DNA from: Phylloscopus collybita
Taxonomy: Eukaryota; Chordata; Aves; Passeriformes; Phylloscopidae
Assembly (NCBI GenBank): GCA_027886175.1
Contig: JAJNNQ010000004.1
Location: 19,105,501 to 19,169,500 of the forward strand
DNA: 64,000 nucleotides
Direction: 5' to 3'
The number at the start of each line of letters is the position of its first letter. Within the stretch, counting starts at the first letter, position 1. The notes under the pieces were generated by a model. It was not told the DNA's origin and searched no databases. It worked only from the letters and a program-made list of their open reading frames with translations. The translations under genes were made by a program, and so were the position numbers. Of this stretch, positions 49,927 to 61,286 are shown in pieces.

Positions 49927-51124
49927 TCTGACATTATATTCAAAAACCTGTAGGAAACAATGATGTTAGTGTTTTAGTAGTGTTAGAGATTTCAATAGTT
50001 TTTCTAAATTCTGTTCTGCAGTCACTTGCATGGCTTGACACCTGTGGAACAAGGCAGGCAACCTGCTGATAAAAAGGGATTTCTGTACATTTTTAATTAG
50101 TGTTGGTGCACCTATTTAAAGCTTTGTAATTCAAAAATAAATTATGCTGGTTAATATAGCTTGATACAACTAATTAATATAATTTGCAGTTCTAATTTTG
50201 CTTGACTACAGTTTTTAGTAAGCTCTTTGCATTTCTATAAATAAATAGACCATTTGCAGGAATTTTGATGACTGTGTCAATCCACAAATAGTAGCCAAAC
50301 TGTCGATTACTTCTTGAAGTTACAATTATTTAATACATGTTTTTGGACACTGAAGAATGAAAATGTTCACTTAGGAAGAGTGTCTGCCTTGTACAGTGAG
50401 AGAAAGCATCAATAATCAATAAATATGTAATAAGTGTATTGCTTTAGAGCAGTGTGTTATTGAACACAGTCATAATTTAGAGCTTATATTCATCTCCACT
50501 ATTACACAAACAATTATATTCACATTCAAATCAATAGTAAAGTCACTATTTGCAGTTAGTTGTTTGGTTTTAATTAACAATTCTCAGTTAAAACTCTTCT
50601 TTCTTCACCTACAAACAGCAACGTCTTGCTTGTACCAGCAGCCAAGCTGATGGGAAGTTCACAATACACATTTCAAAGCGGGAAAAAGTCAGCCTTCAGC
50701 CTTTCAGTCCCCTCTGCACTGCCCTGAGACAACCTTCAGGCTTCCAACACCCTGAGACAATTTTCCTATTTTCTTCAAAAAGCTCTAAAACAATAGGAAG
50801 GATGTTTCTAATAGAGACGTGTTAACTGGCATGAAATCCTGAATAAACCCCACAAAATTCAGTCAAATGCGTTTTAGCTTGTTTGCAAAGCTGTGACCCT
50901 GGTAGAGATCCCTGGCTGCTCAGAGACGTCCCTCACTGAGATAAGCAGAGTTTAAAGCATCTCCCAGACAGCAATTCCCTGCTCTTGCTTCCTCCCAAAC
51001 TCCACTTCTCTTTTCCTCACCTCCTCACAACACCAGTTCTGTTTTCACTCTCCCAGTCAGTCAGGGGGAGATGAACTTCCCTGGAGGGGAGAGGAGCAGT
51101 GAGCTCCCCTCCCTTTGGAGAATT

Positions 51125-51391
51125 AAACAAGGGAATTGTTTATAATGGCTTTAAACTGACAGACAGCAGGTTGAGATTAGATATTAGGAGAAAATTGTTC
51201 CCTGTGAGGGTGGGCAGGCCCTGGCACAGGGTGCCCAGAGCAGCTGTGGCTGCCCCTGGATCCCTGGCAGTGCCCAAGGCCAGGTTGGATGGGGCTGAGA
51301 ACAGCCTGGGACAGAGAAAGGTGCATGGCAGGGGGTGCAAATATATGAACTGTAAGGTCCCTTCCCACCCAAACTATTCTGTGATTCTACA
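51125..51391 (+). mobile_element. CR1 LINE fragment, 3' end (about 265 bp)
   Basis: Sense-strand CR1 3' region of the GC-richer songbird type. Recognisable blocks are 'agattagatattaggagaaa', 'ttccctgtgagggtgggcag', 'gccctggcacagggtgccca', 'gagcagctgtggctgcccct', 'ggatccctggcagtgcccaa', 'ggccaggttggatggggc', 'aaggtcccttcccacccaaa' and the terminal 'attctgtgattctac' at 51376-51390. It is 5' truncated, with no reverse transcriptase frame. It is better preserved at its 3' end than the 2958 and 5632 copies, suggesting a younger insertion. It lies in what would be intron if the minus-strand exon at 47952-48148 is real. Confidence 0.93.
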
Positions 51392-51597
51392 ATTTGTTCT
51401 AAGAAAGAAGAGAGAGGATAGCCATGAATTTTATAGGAAGCAGCACCAAGTATTCCTAGGACTCTAAATATTCAGATAAAAGCAATCTGCAGTGTAGAAA
51501 GTAGATGCTGGAAATCCTCTATGCTTGTTATTCTCTAATTTCTTGCTCTTTCATATAAACATGCTTTTCAGTTGTTATGTTTATAGAACGTGTTGGG

Positions 51598-51616
51598 TTT
51601 TTTTTTTTTTTTTTTT
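51598..51616. repeat. Poly-T run (19)
   Basis: T run about 200 bp right of the CR1 copy at 51125-51391. Confidence 0.95.
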
Positions 51617-52108
51617 CATTTTCCATATGTAGATTTATTTGGGAAAGAGTCTAGTGTTGACACAAAGCAACATTCTTGCATGTTTCATAAACTCCACGAT
51701 AAAAAGCAATTATCATTTATATTTCAGCTTTTCTCATTAGTCAGTGTTGAGTGCAACCACACACACATGCGGAATCTCAGAAGTACAAAGATTTGTGTAC
51801 TTTCACAAATCAGTTTTCACCCCATCTCATTAGTGCACACTGTGATTTGGTTCTGTATATGTTGATTATGAAGAAAGGGTTTATTTGTATTTTGTTTTCA
51901 TTCAGTTTTTTAGATCTGTACCAGGACTGAGACAGAACACCCCAAAAGCACAGTTCAGAAGATAAACACAATTTGTATTTGTTTTTGTTGTGATGAAAAA
52001 ACACTTCCAGGTGGACAAATGCTAAAATGCCTTCTGGCAAAATCAAAACCTTTAAACTTAGCAAATTGTGCCTGTGTGTTTGATCAGCTTGTGGAAAGGA
52101 AGAGTGAT

Positions 52109-52110
<2 letters not shown>

Positions 52111-52188
<78 letters not shown>
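52111..52188 (+). repeat. Pure (GAAA)n microsatellite, about 19.5 units
   Basis: 78 bp of uninterrupted GAAA. Its length and purity suggest high polymorphism and recent expansion. The Lys/Glu/Arg repeat in the overlapping frame is only the translation of the repeat. Confidence 0.97.
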
Positions 52189-52189
<1 letters not shown>

Positions 52190-54021
52190 TTCCCCATTTC
52201 TGAGTATTGTGAAAGGCTTCTACAGATTAATTGCATGATGTGCCTTCAACTGATCAGTTTTCTATAAGTTCAAATCCCAACATAAGAATGCATTTTTAGA
52301 GCCTGGGAACATTTGATCACAGGTACCTGTGAACCTCCAGAACAAACAATATATATTTTCATGAAGATAATTTGCATGAAAGTGTCACTGAGAAGAATGA
52401 AGCCCACAACATCAAAAGCAAAACTCATCAAGCAAACTAAACCCAAAACTTTCCTTTATCAGATGTTGACTGTAGAAAACTCCCTCACAGAGCAAGTCAC
52501 TGCTGGATAAATCAGTGTAAGAGCAGTAGGGCTGCATTACAGATTGCAAAACTCAAGCCTCATTACTCTGAAGTGTTCAATCCATCCTGTTTCAAGAAGT
52601 TTTAATCATTTTCTTGTTTAGTCTTACTGACAAGGATGGATGTGAGGACACTCCTGTGTATGGATAGCCCACAAACCTCAGCCTCCACCTTTTTCTCTGA
52701 AACACAGAAGTTGTTTAAATTAATGGATTGTCACCAGTGGTCACCTTTCTGGTCCCAAAAGAATGAAGAGCTGGAAAAAAATAGAAAATCCATTTGACCA
52801 CCCATCCATGAAGAGAGAGGTTAATACTGGTCTGCTCAAGGTAAATAAGTTATGGATATCTAACCAGAGATTAATAAAAATTTGAGGTGATTTCCTCAGA
52901 ACAATTACTGTTTTTCATTACCCTCCATATATCAAGTTCAACTATATTTAGTAGTGAAACCAGGACCACTGTCTGCAATTCTTGCAGAGCTGGAGACATG
53001 TCAATTCCATGCAGGAAAATTTCAGCTTAGCAGCCACAGTACAAACTTTCTAAATATATTTTAAAAATGACATTAATAATCAGATACTTGGATTTTATTT
53101 TCATTTTCTTAGTAGTCACCTTGTCTAGGATGGCAAGGATGTTTTCATTATAGAAATGGACACAGATGAAACCACAAAGGCTTCCTCTCCCATGCCTGAG
53201 GAAAAACCATCCTGACAGATATTGGTACCCTGAATACAACTGCTGCCCTGCTGTTTTAATCTGATTGCAACAGGACTGCTGCACAGAATCCATGGAAAAG
53301 AGCTGTTGCACTTTGCTGCCTGTCAGATGCTTTCTGTTCCAGGTGGTTTTGCTGTTTTCTGATCCTCTCTGCCAAAGCTGGAGTGCCAGTGAGAGCCAAT
53401 CCAGCAGACACGCAGGAGAGACACAAAGCACAGATGGCTCCTCCCTGCTCCTGCCTGGACAGTGAGCAAGATCATCCTGACTAAAGAACCAAAACACCTC
53501 CAAAAGTTGGAGAAACTCTCTCCACGAGTGTCACCATCTATCTGCTGCTATGTCTGCACAAGTCACTGATTGCAGAAAAGAAGCAGATGCATAACTCTCA
53601 TTAAATTCTCTTAAACTGACATTAAAATCCTCTTCACAGATCACAGAACTCCTTGCAGTCCTGACTCACAGGTGTCACTAAGACATTGATCTGGTGGTGA
53701 AATACCAGGATCCTTAATTGTGCTATTGATGTTCTGATCTCAAATCTGAGATGTAAATACTTTAGAGCAAGAACAAATCTGGCTGTTTCGCACCTCAAGT
53801 CAGAAATTTGAAAACCATGTCAAATGACCTCCAAACATCCACTCCAGATCCAACTAGGTAATCTCAAGCTAAATATTAAAGATACCTTGACCCCTTGGCC
53901 ACAGATTACAGCTGTGATTTTTCTGGTGGTTAAGCATGAAACACCTTCTAAAGCACTTACAGATATTTCAGTACCGTGTGCAAGTAGAGTACAAAGTACA
54001 TCAAAAAGTATGCAAGGGATT
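52190..54021. other. Non-coding DNA between GAAA array and A/C cluster
   Basis: A 158-codon minus-strand frame at 53027-53503 has no recognisable domain and I treat it as chance. Nothing else stands out. Confidence 0.55.
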
Positions 54022-54262
54022 AAAAAAAAAACAAACACAAAAACAACAACAGCAACAACAACAAAAAACAGCAAAAAAACACACAAGAAGCACCCCCAAA
54101 AACTAACAACACAAACGAAACCAATCAAAAAAAACGACACCAAACCAAACAAACCCCCCCCCCAGAAAAACCAAAACCAAACCAAACCAACAACAACCAG
54201 AAAAAAACCCAACCAAAAAAAACCCAAAAACCACACACTAAAAAACCAAAAACCCCAAACAG
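54022..54262. repeat. A/C-only tract, about 240 bp
   Basis: It starts with a poly-A run and continues with AAC triplets, AAAC units, a run of nine or ten C near 54154-54163, then CCAAA and AACCC blocks. A few isolated G and T interrupt it. It is the first of five long tracts in the right-hand cluster. Frames over it give Lys/Asn/Gln/Thr-rich or Phe/Val/Gly-rich chance peptides. Confidence 0.93.
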
Positions 54263-56363
54263 AGACAGCATAATCAAAGGTGAGGAAGGCTTTGTGTAGC
54301 AGGGACAGCAAACAAACAACTCTTCTGCTGTCAGAAGAGTTGACTTTGGGTGTATGACATACATGACTCCTTTACACAGAGTGGCACAGAGGAGGCAAAG
54401 GCTGACTGTTCACTATGTTTTCCTTCTGATGGATCAAGAGGAGAAGAACTTATGGGAGGCATCAAGGAAAACTACTAAGAAAGAAGAAAAAGAAAATTTA
54501 AAAAAATCAAAGCAAATTATCCTTTCAGACTCCCTGTGGTTAAACAGGGGAATTCATTGGTGCAGAGTGCTATGAAGGCTGAGGGCTCACAAGAAGCTGG
54601 ACTAATTTGTGAAGGTAAAATATATTAACTGTATCTAAAATAATAAAAGGTTCAGCAAAGACACAGACTATCATAAGCTGAGAATAATTGCTTCTACCTT
54701 TCCCATTTTTTGTCTTCTCTAGAAAGAAGATGCTGGTCTAGGAAAAAAAAATGCTAAAAAAGAGAAAAGCCAGACAAGTTCAGACTACAAGTAACTTCTA
54801 GTTTGCAGTGCCTGGAATATATCAGCTAGAGCTGATTTACAGTTTCCATTTCCCACTATTAATCAGTCTAGTTTTCAGACCCAAACAGTTGGTGACAAAT
54901 ATGTGTTGGGGGTGTGTGGGGTGGGGAGTGAGAAATACTGAGTTATTCAAAGAACCATGACTTTTTACATGCCGTAACTAGTGGTGGTTAACAAAATCAC
55001 TTCAATGAAGAGGCAGCTCATTACCAAGGTTCTGTTTTTCTGGCTTAATTGTATATCATACTACAGTAGATTTTTTAAAAACATATTATTATAAAGTAAA
55101 AGAACCAAGATTTTCCTTCTCCCTATTCACAGCCTATCATTCTACAGAAGTGTTGGGAGTTCTTTGTCCTCTGCCTACAACAATCCTTCTTTTAGCTACA
55201 CTCTAGAGAAAATGAAGTGTCATTACATGTTTTCTATCTACAAGGAAGTTCATAGGTGCTAAATTTACATTATCACATAGTCATATCCAAAATGTTGTTT
55301 TGGGAGCGAGGGCAACATTTTATTCTTCACTCAAGGATGCTTCCCTGATTTAAAGCATTGAGTAAATTATGTATTCTGTTGTTCAGACACAGGTAAAATA
55401 ACCATGCCATAGGCAAGCAGTTTTGGAAAACAAATGTTTGAGGGAGGCAGGTCATTTCATGACCAGACTATCGTCAGAAATCAAACATTATTTCAGGGAC
55501 AATCACATATTGAAACTATCTATTGTTCCAAAAGCTTGGGATGGCAAGTCTTGGCACACAGTTAAAAGGAAAAAGTGATTCCTGCCATGGACAAGGAGCT
55601 TGGGATGGGCAAAAGCAGATAAGAGACATGGATTGTAACACCCAATAAAAATACATTTGGGAGCTGTCTTCACTGCCTACCAAACTTCCCCTGCAGCTTT
55701 TAATATAGATGTGCCAGTCCTCCCAAGCTAAAACTGCACTAAAGTTGAAATCCTAGAGAAATTTAGAGCAGATCTACTAAAAACTTGTGTGCATTCTTCA
55801 GGGTGGCATTTGATCATGTGGTGGATACCTTGTGGCAAAAAAACCCCTTGTTTAAAAAAAAAACTTTTCTTTTTTTCTTTCCCCCCTTTAGTAAAACAAA
55901 CCATTGGAAGTAAATGAAGGAAGAGCCAAATGGCAAAGCAGATTGGGTTTTTTATCACCAAATGGTGTTCCAAACACAAACTAATTAGGAGATAAAATGG
56001 GCCAACAAAGCAAGCAATTAATGGCTGTGGATCACAGAGTGGGAGAGACAACAGTTCTGCAGGACTGTAGTGAGAGACATTTGGCATTTAGCTCTCCAGA
56101 AACCTATTCTTCTGCAGTGAGGAATAAAACAAACAGAGGAGGGGATGGCATCTTCAAGCTGCAGCATCCTCGTTTGGATTCCAAGTTTATAATGAATTAA
56201 AGGCTCCTTGATGCATTGATACCAGCTCAGAGTTGATATCTTGGGAAAGACCCCTGTCGTACAGATTATTGTTATGACCTTTGACTCAGCACTTACCCAT
56301 TGATCACAAAATTTGGGTCTGAGGCTTTGATATCTCCTACATAATTCAAAATCTAGTATACTA

Positions 56364-56572
56364 GAAAAAAACAAACCAAACCAACCAACCTCCCCAAACA
56401 AACAAACAAACAAACACAAAAACAACAACAACAAAACAACAAAAACACAACCTACAAAACAAAAAAAAGGAAAGAAAAAAAAAGAAAAAAAAAAGAAAAA
56501 AAAAAAAAGAAAAAACAAACATCCAAACCACAGAAAAAAACCCCAAACAGCAAAAACAAAAACACAACCAAA
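56364..56572. repeat. A/C tract with an internal A/G segment
   Basis: The outer parts are A/C: CCAA and CAAA units at 56370-56460 and ACC/CAAA blocks at 56515-56572. The middle, about 56469-56511, switches to A/G only (AAAG/AAAAG). The tract therefore changes from amino-rich to purine-only and back within about 200 bp. Confidence 0.92.
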
Positions 56573-57133
56573 TTATTTGTAGAATGGATTAAAAGGAGTG
56601 GAACAGGTACATTTTAGCAGGAAGGACCCAAGTCATAGATTTATCAGCCATTTTCTGTTTTTCCATCTCTCTCAAAATTCATAACAAGTCACATTTCAGA
56701 CAGAATTATTCCCACACAGGAACACACTCCCATGCAGGCTCACAAAAGGGAGGCACAGAAAGGCACCAGAGACCAGAAGACACCAATACTATTTTATCTT
56801 CAGAGTTCTCTCAGGAAACTTTCTGAATATTACCTACTCCCATAATGGTGCCTACTGGATTTTAAAAGGATAATAACTAAACCAAATAATCAATTAAATT
56901 TGCAGTTAATAATTTCTAGCTCCAACAATCCAGCCCCAGCTGTTGAAATAAGTCTCCTCTAGAGTGGCACTCTTAGAAAAAGCAAATCTCACAGTGGCAT
57001 GATCACATGCATCCATAATTCAGGTTGTGTTAAAAGTGACAGTGATGATTTAGGGAAACCAAAAACTCTCAAGACTCCTGAAAAATTTTATTTCCCTCGA
57101 GTGCCAGCCCTCATCCTGCATTCTCAGGGACAA

Positions 57134-57161
57134 ATTACCATCACTGCATTACCATCACTCC
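57134..57161 (+). repeat. 14-bp tandem duplication
   Basis: ATTACCATCACTGC is followed directly by ATTACCATCACTCC, one mismatch between the copies. Confidence 0.8.
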
Positions 57162-57985
57162 ATCCATTAATGCAGACACTGGAGCACAGCCTGCCAGCAC
57201 AGCAGCTCTCTGCAGGCATTTGCAGTGTGACAAACTGGGTTTTACTGGGCTTCTGTGCTTGTATCTTGATTAGTGCATGGGTTGATGTTAACTTTTACAT
57301 AACCACACTACCAAACATGAGCATTTGCAGACAGGGGAGTTTTACAAAGCCCAGCAAAGTAACACACTCCTTCAGTTTGTGCTGTTTGGCTGGTCAGAAT
57401 ACCCAGTGCTGGGGGTAACTCAGCCTGATGCCCTGGGATTCAGACAGACTGCATGTGTGCCATGCTCTTCTTCCAAAGAAATTTTCTACTCTGTTTCCAG
57501 GGCTCATGTGAATATTCTGTGTGATTCTCTCAATAAATATTATTTAAAAGCTCTGCTAACTTTGCAAAGCCCTTCACTGCTGTTAAACCCTGCTAAATGC
57601 TTAGCCCCAGTGAGTAAGGCTGATAATTATTTAAGTGATGTAAATGATTAACATGGCAAAGTTAACTTTGAAGGCATTTCCTAATAAAACTAAGTACCCT
57701 CATGACAGGTTTTTTTCAGCATTCCCTATTTCATTTAAATGACTTCTATTTAATATACTTCACCAGGATTCTACATAAAATGTCACTTAAGAAGGACACA
57801 GAATTTCTTATATTAAAGACCTCGTAAACTACTGATACACAAAATATATATGAGGGTTTGGGGTTTTTTTGTAATTGACAATTATGTCCTTTTACTCAAC
57901 CCTGATAAGTTACTATTTCATGCCTGGGTGTACTTGAGATCCTGTGATTCCTATTGATTGTTTTAGTAAGTGCACTGAACAATTG

Positions 57986-58109
57986 CAAAAAAAAAAAACA
58001 AAGAACCAACCCCCCCAAACAACAACAAACAAACAAACAAAAAACCAAAACAACCCCACACCAAAACAAAACCAAAAACAAACAAAAAAAAACCCAAAAC
58101 CACCCCCCA
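57986..58109. repeat. A/C-only tract, about 125 bp
   Basis: It starts with a 12-A run after 'caattgc'. It contains a 7-8 C run near 58010-58016, a (CAAA)n run, CCAAAA blocks and a final CCACCCCCC. Same character as the neighbouring tracts in the 54-62.4 kb cluster. Confidence 0.92.
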
Positions 58110-58492
58110 TCAATTTCAATATTTCCATTGCTACTTCAGAGGGAAATGCAAACCAGAGAGAGACTCCCAGCAAAGAAACACCTTTGAATAGTACAAGAAA
58201 GTGATTACCTCAGAGCTGGGCTCTGATGGAAAGAAGGCTCCTTTGTCTCTGATAAATTGAGTGGCACCTGGTTCACATTTTACTGACAGGGTCAGGAGTC
58301 CCATCCCTGGGAGTGAGGGGAGCTCACACTCCCTCAGCTGTCACAGGTGACAAAGTTCCTTTCTCTGATCCAGGGGATGGGGTGTATGCTGAAAAGTTGA
58401 AAGACTGATCTAAAATAATGACAGTTTCCTTGGGGGTTCTTTATCCTCAAGGCTGGTCTCTTGGATCACTATACAGTATTTCATAGGGCATT

Positions 58493-58591
58493 CATATCTA
58501 TCTATATCTTTATCTATATCTATCTATATCTGTATCTATCTATATCTGTATCTATATCTCTATATCTCTATCTATATTTTTATATATATAA
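58493..58591. repeat. Imperfect (TCTA)/(TATC) microsatellite, about 100 bp
   Basis: Interrupted TATCTATC and TATATC units with occasional G and T variants, ending in TATATATATA. The interruptions indicate an older, partly stabilised tetra/hexanucleotide array. Confidence 0.93.
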
Positions 58592-59025
58592 AATAACATT
58601 AAACCAGATGCAAAATTACTTTATTTTTCTCCCCCTAACAAAATAAGGTTTCTCTGCAAACCTGTGCCAACTTCCAGGCGTCATTCAAAAAAACGATGTC
58701 ATATGGGCAAAGATATCTTCCCACAGTTCAGAAATGAAATGAAATCCTCAAGGTTAAAGTAAAAGCTTTCTTAGCAAGTAATAACTCATGTGAGTTATTC
58801 ATGGAAGTTGTATAAATGTTCTACACAAAAGGAAAAACAAGACTTACAGGAAAGTGCAATGAAAGAAACCATTTATCAAAGTTCTTGAGTTTTGTGATCC
58901 AAGGAAATTTAATTTTCTTTTGATTAAGTAGTGGGATTTTCATGCACGGTAAAAAATTAAGTAAGAAAGGCTAAGAATAAGATAGCATAGCCATCCTGAG
59001 AATTTGTAAGAGAAGTAGTCAAATT

Positions 59026-59066
59026 ATAAAAATAATTAAAAATAATAATAATTAAAAAAAAAAAAA
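59026..59066. repeat. A/T-rich (AAT) and poly-A run
   Basis: AAAATAATT and ATAATAATAATT units ending in 13 A. Confidence 0.85.
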
Positions 59067-59109
59067 TCAGCATTCACCACAGCCACTTAAAAGAAATGGT
59101 ACAAAAATG

Positions 59110-59136
59110 GACAAGCTGACTTCCTGTCAGCTTGTC
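59110..59136. repeat. Perfect 11-bp inverted repeat, 5-nt loop
   Basis: Arms GACAAGCTGAC (59110-59120) and GTCAGCTTGTC (59126-59136), loop TTCCT. The right arm overlaps a second pair, GTCACA (59134-59139) and TGTGAC (59150-59155), around a poly-A loop. No T-run or other terminator-like context, and bacterial-type terminators are not expected here. Confidence 0.85.
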
Positions 59137-60441
59137 ACAGAAAAAAAAATGTGACTTAATTTTACTTAGAGCTCAGCTCTTTCGATTCTTTTTCTAGCAA
59201 AGACTTTGCATGTGTTATTTTGTTCACGTGCATGTTATTGCACGGCCCAAAAGCAGATTTCATGTGAAATTTCTTCTGCTATCACCCCCTACCAACCCTA
59301 TCTTTGCTTTTCATTTACAAGGAGAAAAAAAAAATTGTACAGATGTTTGTCCATTCAAACTGTACATGAAGCCTGGATCTATCCAGGAATCCCTACAGTG
59401 TCCCTGAGTTCTAAAGGAGAGACAAAAAGCCTTCCAATTCCCAGTTTGCAGACCAAACACAAACGGAATTGTGGAAGGCTGGGTTCTTGCTGGAGCTGCC
59501 CCTCCTTGGGAAAACGATGTGGGAGATGAAATGGCCCCATCTGGGCAGAGCTCCCACTCTGGTGAACTCCTAGCTTCTGCAGCATCTTTAGTCTCCTGCT
59601 GTGATGATCTTTTTTGTACTTGTGAGAAATCAAAGGATCAGGAGAAAGAACCTGAGAACTACCAACAGTTTGACAGAATTATCATTCCTGAGAGAAATTA
59701 ACGAGTTGTTCAAGACTGTGAACCAATGCTGGCTTTCAGCTGCACCCTCAAGACCTAAAACCAGACTGAAAGTCTGAAAATTATTGTTTAATTTCCACTA
59801 AGTCATAAAGCTTTTCCTTCGTATTACCTTATGGGACTTGAAAAGATTTACTCCTCAAGGATTATAAAATGAAATTGAAATTAATCACTATTTGTAAAAT
59901 AAAACATCATACATTAGTTTCCTTTGCCATCTGCCTAGGGTTTTTTTTTCCCTCAACCAACCTGCCAATGATTAATTTTCTTTGGGGGAGTGTAAGTTGA
60001 AAATGATCATTCCAGCAGCAGGAATACACCCAGTGCACAGTGCAGCCATAAGTCAGTGACAGAGAATGCACATGCACTGGGAAGAGCAGAAGTGATTTTC
60101 ATTCCATTCTTCTACTCAGATAACCTCAATACCTGTAGTGGAAAGAGTGATACAAAGGCTTGGCAAAAGACAAATACAGTTTTTGGAACCTTGCTGACAG
60201 TTTTGCCACATTCATTTCTTAACTGAATTTTTTACAGTTCCTCAATGCTTATCCTCAAATCACTGCTCTGAAAGTATTTCCACAGAGGTATTTCTTTCCT
60301 GTGGATGCCCCCCTACAGAAAAAAAAACCCCAAAAAACACCACAGTCAGGTATGTAAGTTAAGGTCCTTTCTGGATTTATTTCTAGACAGAGCAAGCATA
60401 GGGGTGGATTTAAAAGAGAATAAACACTACATTTGTAATGC

Positions 60442-60480
60442 AAAAAAAAAAATTAAATAAATATATATATATGTATATAA
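60442..60480. repeat. Poly-A plus short TA run
   Basis: 11 A, AATTAAATAA, then about six TA dinucleotides with one G. Confidence 0.85.
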
Positions 60481-60509
60481 AGTTGCTGTGTGTTAATCTG
60501 GCAAGGAAA

Positions 60510-60537
60510 CTGCCCCAGTGCTTTTAGCACTGGGCAG
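60510..60537. repeat. Hairpin with 11-bp stem and one bulge
   Basis: Left arm CTGCCCCAGTGC (60510-60521), loop TTTTA, right arm GCACTGGGCAG (60527-60537). Complementary apart from one extra C. The stem is short compared with a microRNA precursor. Confidence 0.8.
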
Positions 60538-60687
60538 CCACAGACACTGCAGGACCCAGGTACACAAACCAGTGTCAGATTCCAGCTGCACTGACAAAAT
60601 GCATCAGCAATCAAGGGTAATTGCACAAACTCCAGAAAGCTGTGAATTATGCAGGCACTAATCTGAGCTGTCTACTTCTAGCACAAG

Positions 60688-60827
60688 GAAAACAAAACAA
60701 AACAAAACAAAACAACAACAACAAAAAACCACAAAAAAAAACCAACAACAAAAAACAACCAAACAAAAAAACCAAACCAAACCAAACCAAGCCAACAAAC
60801 AAACAAAACAACAAAAAACCAACCAAA
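60688..60827. repeat. A/C-only tract, about 140 bp
   Basis: It begins as (AAAAC)n at 60690-60714, then AAC triplets, ACC and CAAA blocks. At 60772-60793 five CC doublets are separated mainly by AAA, so the minus strand reads (GGTTT)n there. Confidence 0.93.
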
Positions 60828-61259
60828 GGAACTTTCACACAGAAAGCATCAGCCAGAGCTTTGTGCCCTTACACATTAAATCAGATTAGTAGGACATCAA
60901 TACTAAATGAAGATAAACGATGAAACAGCAACAGATTATTAGAGGCAATTTTTAAACCTTTCTAAAGTGTGCATCAATATGAAGAGCTATTCACTGGAGT
61001 GACTGAAGCATAGAAAAGAGTGCCTAGTACAACCAGACCTCCCTTTCTCCACTGCTCCTCATCAGGGAAATTGCTAAATTGCCATCCTGCAAAGCATGAA
61101 GCAGCCCCAGAGCAGCCAGGTATGGCAAACTCTGCACCCTGGTGACTTAGAGCCCCATCCTGCTACACAACAACTGCAAGGAGAAAAAGTAGGAATTTGT
61201 TTCCACAGCTATGTCTCTGACTGTGCAAAAATGAGAGGGTTCCAGTGCAAACCCCTGTT

Positions 61260-61286
61260 TTGAGTACATTTTTCAAATGTACTCAA
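61260..61286. repeat. Perfect 12-bp inverted repeat, 3-nt loop
   Basis: Arms TTGAGTACATTT (61260-61271) and AAATGTACTCAA (61275-61286) with loop TTC. Near-palindromic and perfect. Confidence 0.85.

Larger units (their letters stand above)
48151..51124. other. Putative intron sequence left of the CR1 copy
   Basis: If the exon at 47952-48148 is real this is intron. It holds a two-copy duplication at 48676, a poly-T run at 48778 and repeat copy 2 at 49832. No further Gly-X-Y exon was found on the minus strand. Confidence 0.5.
58110..60441. other. Non-coding DNA within the A/C cluster
   Basis: 58200-58390 is GC-richer and carries a minus-strand open frame of about 69 codons with a donor-like GAG/GTAATC. 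It has no recognisable domain. The TCTA array and the 59110 hairpin are listed separately. Confidence 0.5.

Noticed and set aside
52111..52188. Regular spacing suggesting a CRISPR array or satellite
   Set aside because: Unit is only 4 bp with no spacers; a simple microsatellite. No CRISPR-like repeat-spacer pattern occurs in the window.
52019..52267. Lys/Glu-rich repeated peptide
   Set aside because: Direct translation of the GAAA microsatellite.
53027..53503. 158-codon minus-strand frame
   Set aside because: No domain or motif recognised and no splice or codon-bias support visible.
58280..58310. 'gagtcccatccctgggag', similar to the CR1 block 'gagtcaccatccctggag'
   Set aside because: Similarity ends after under 20 bp; neighbouring CR1 blocks are absent on both sides.
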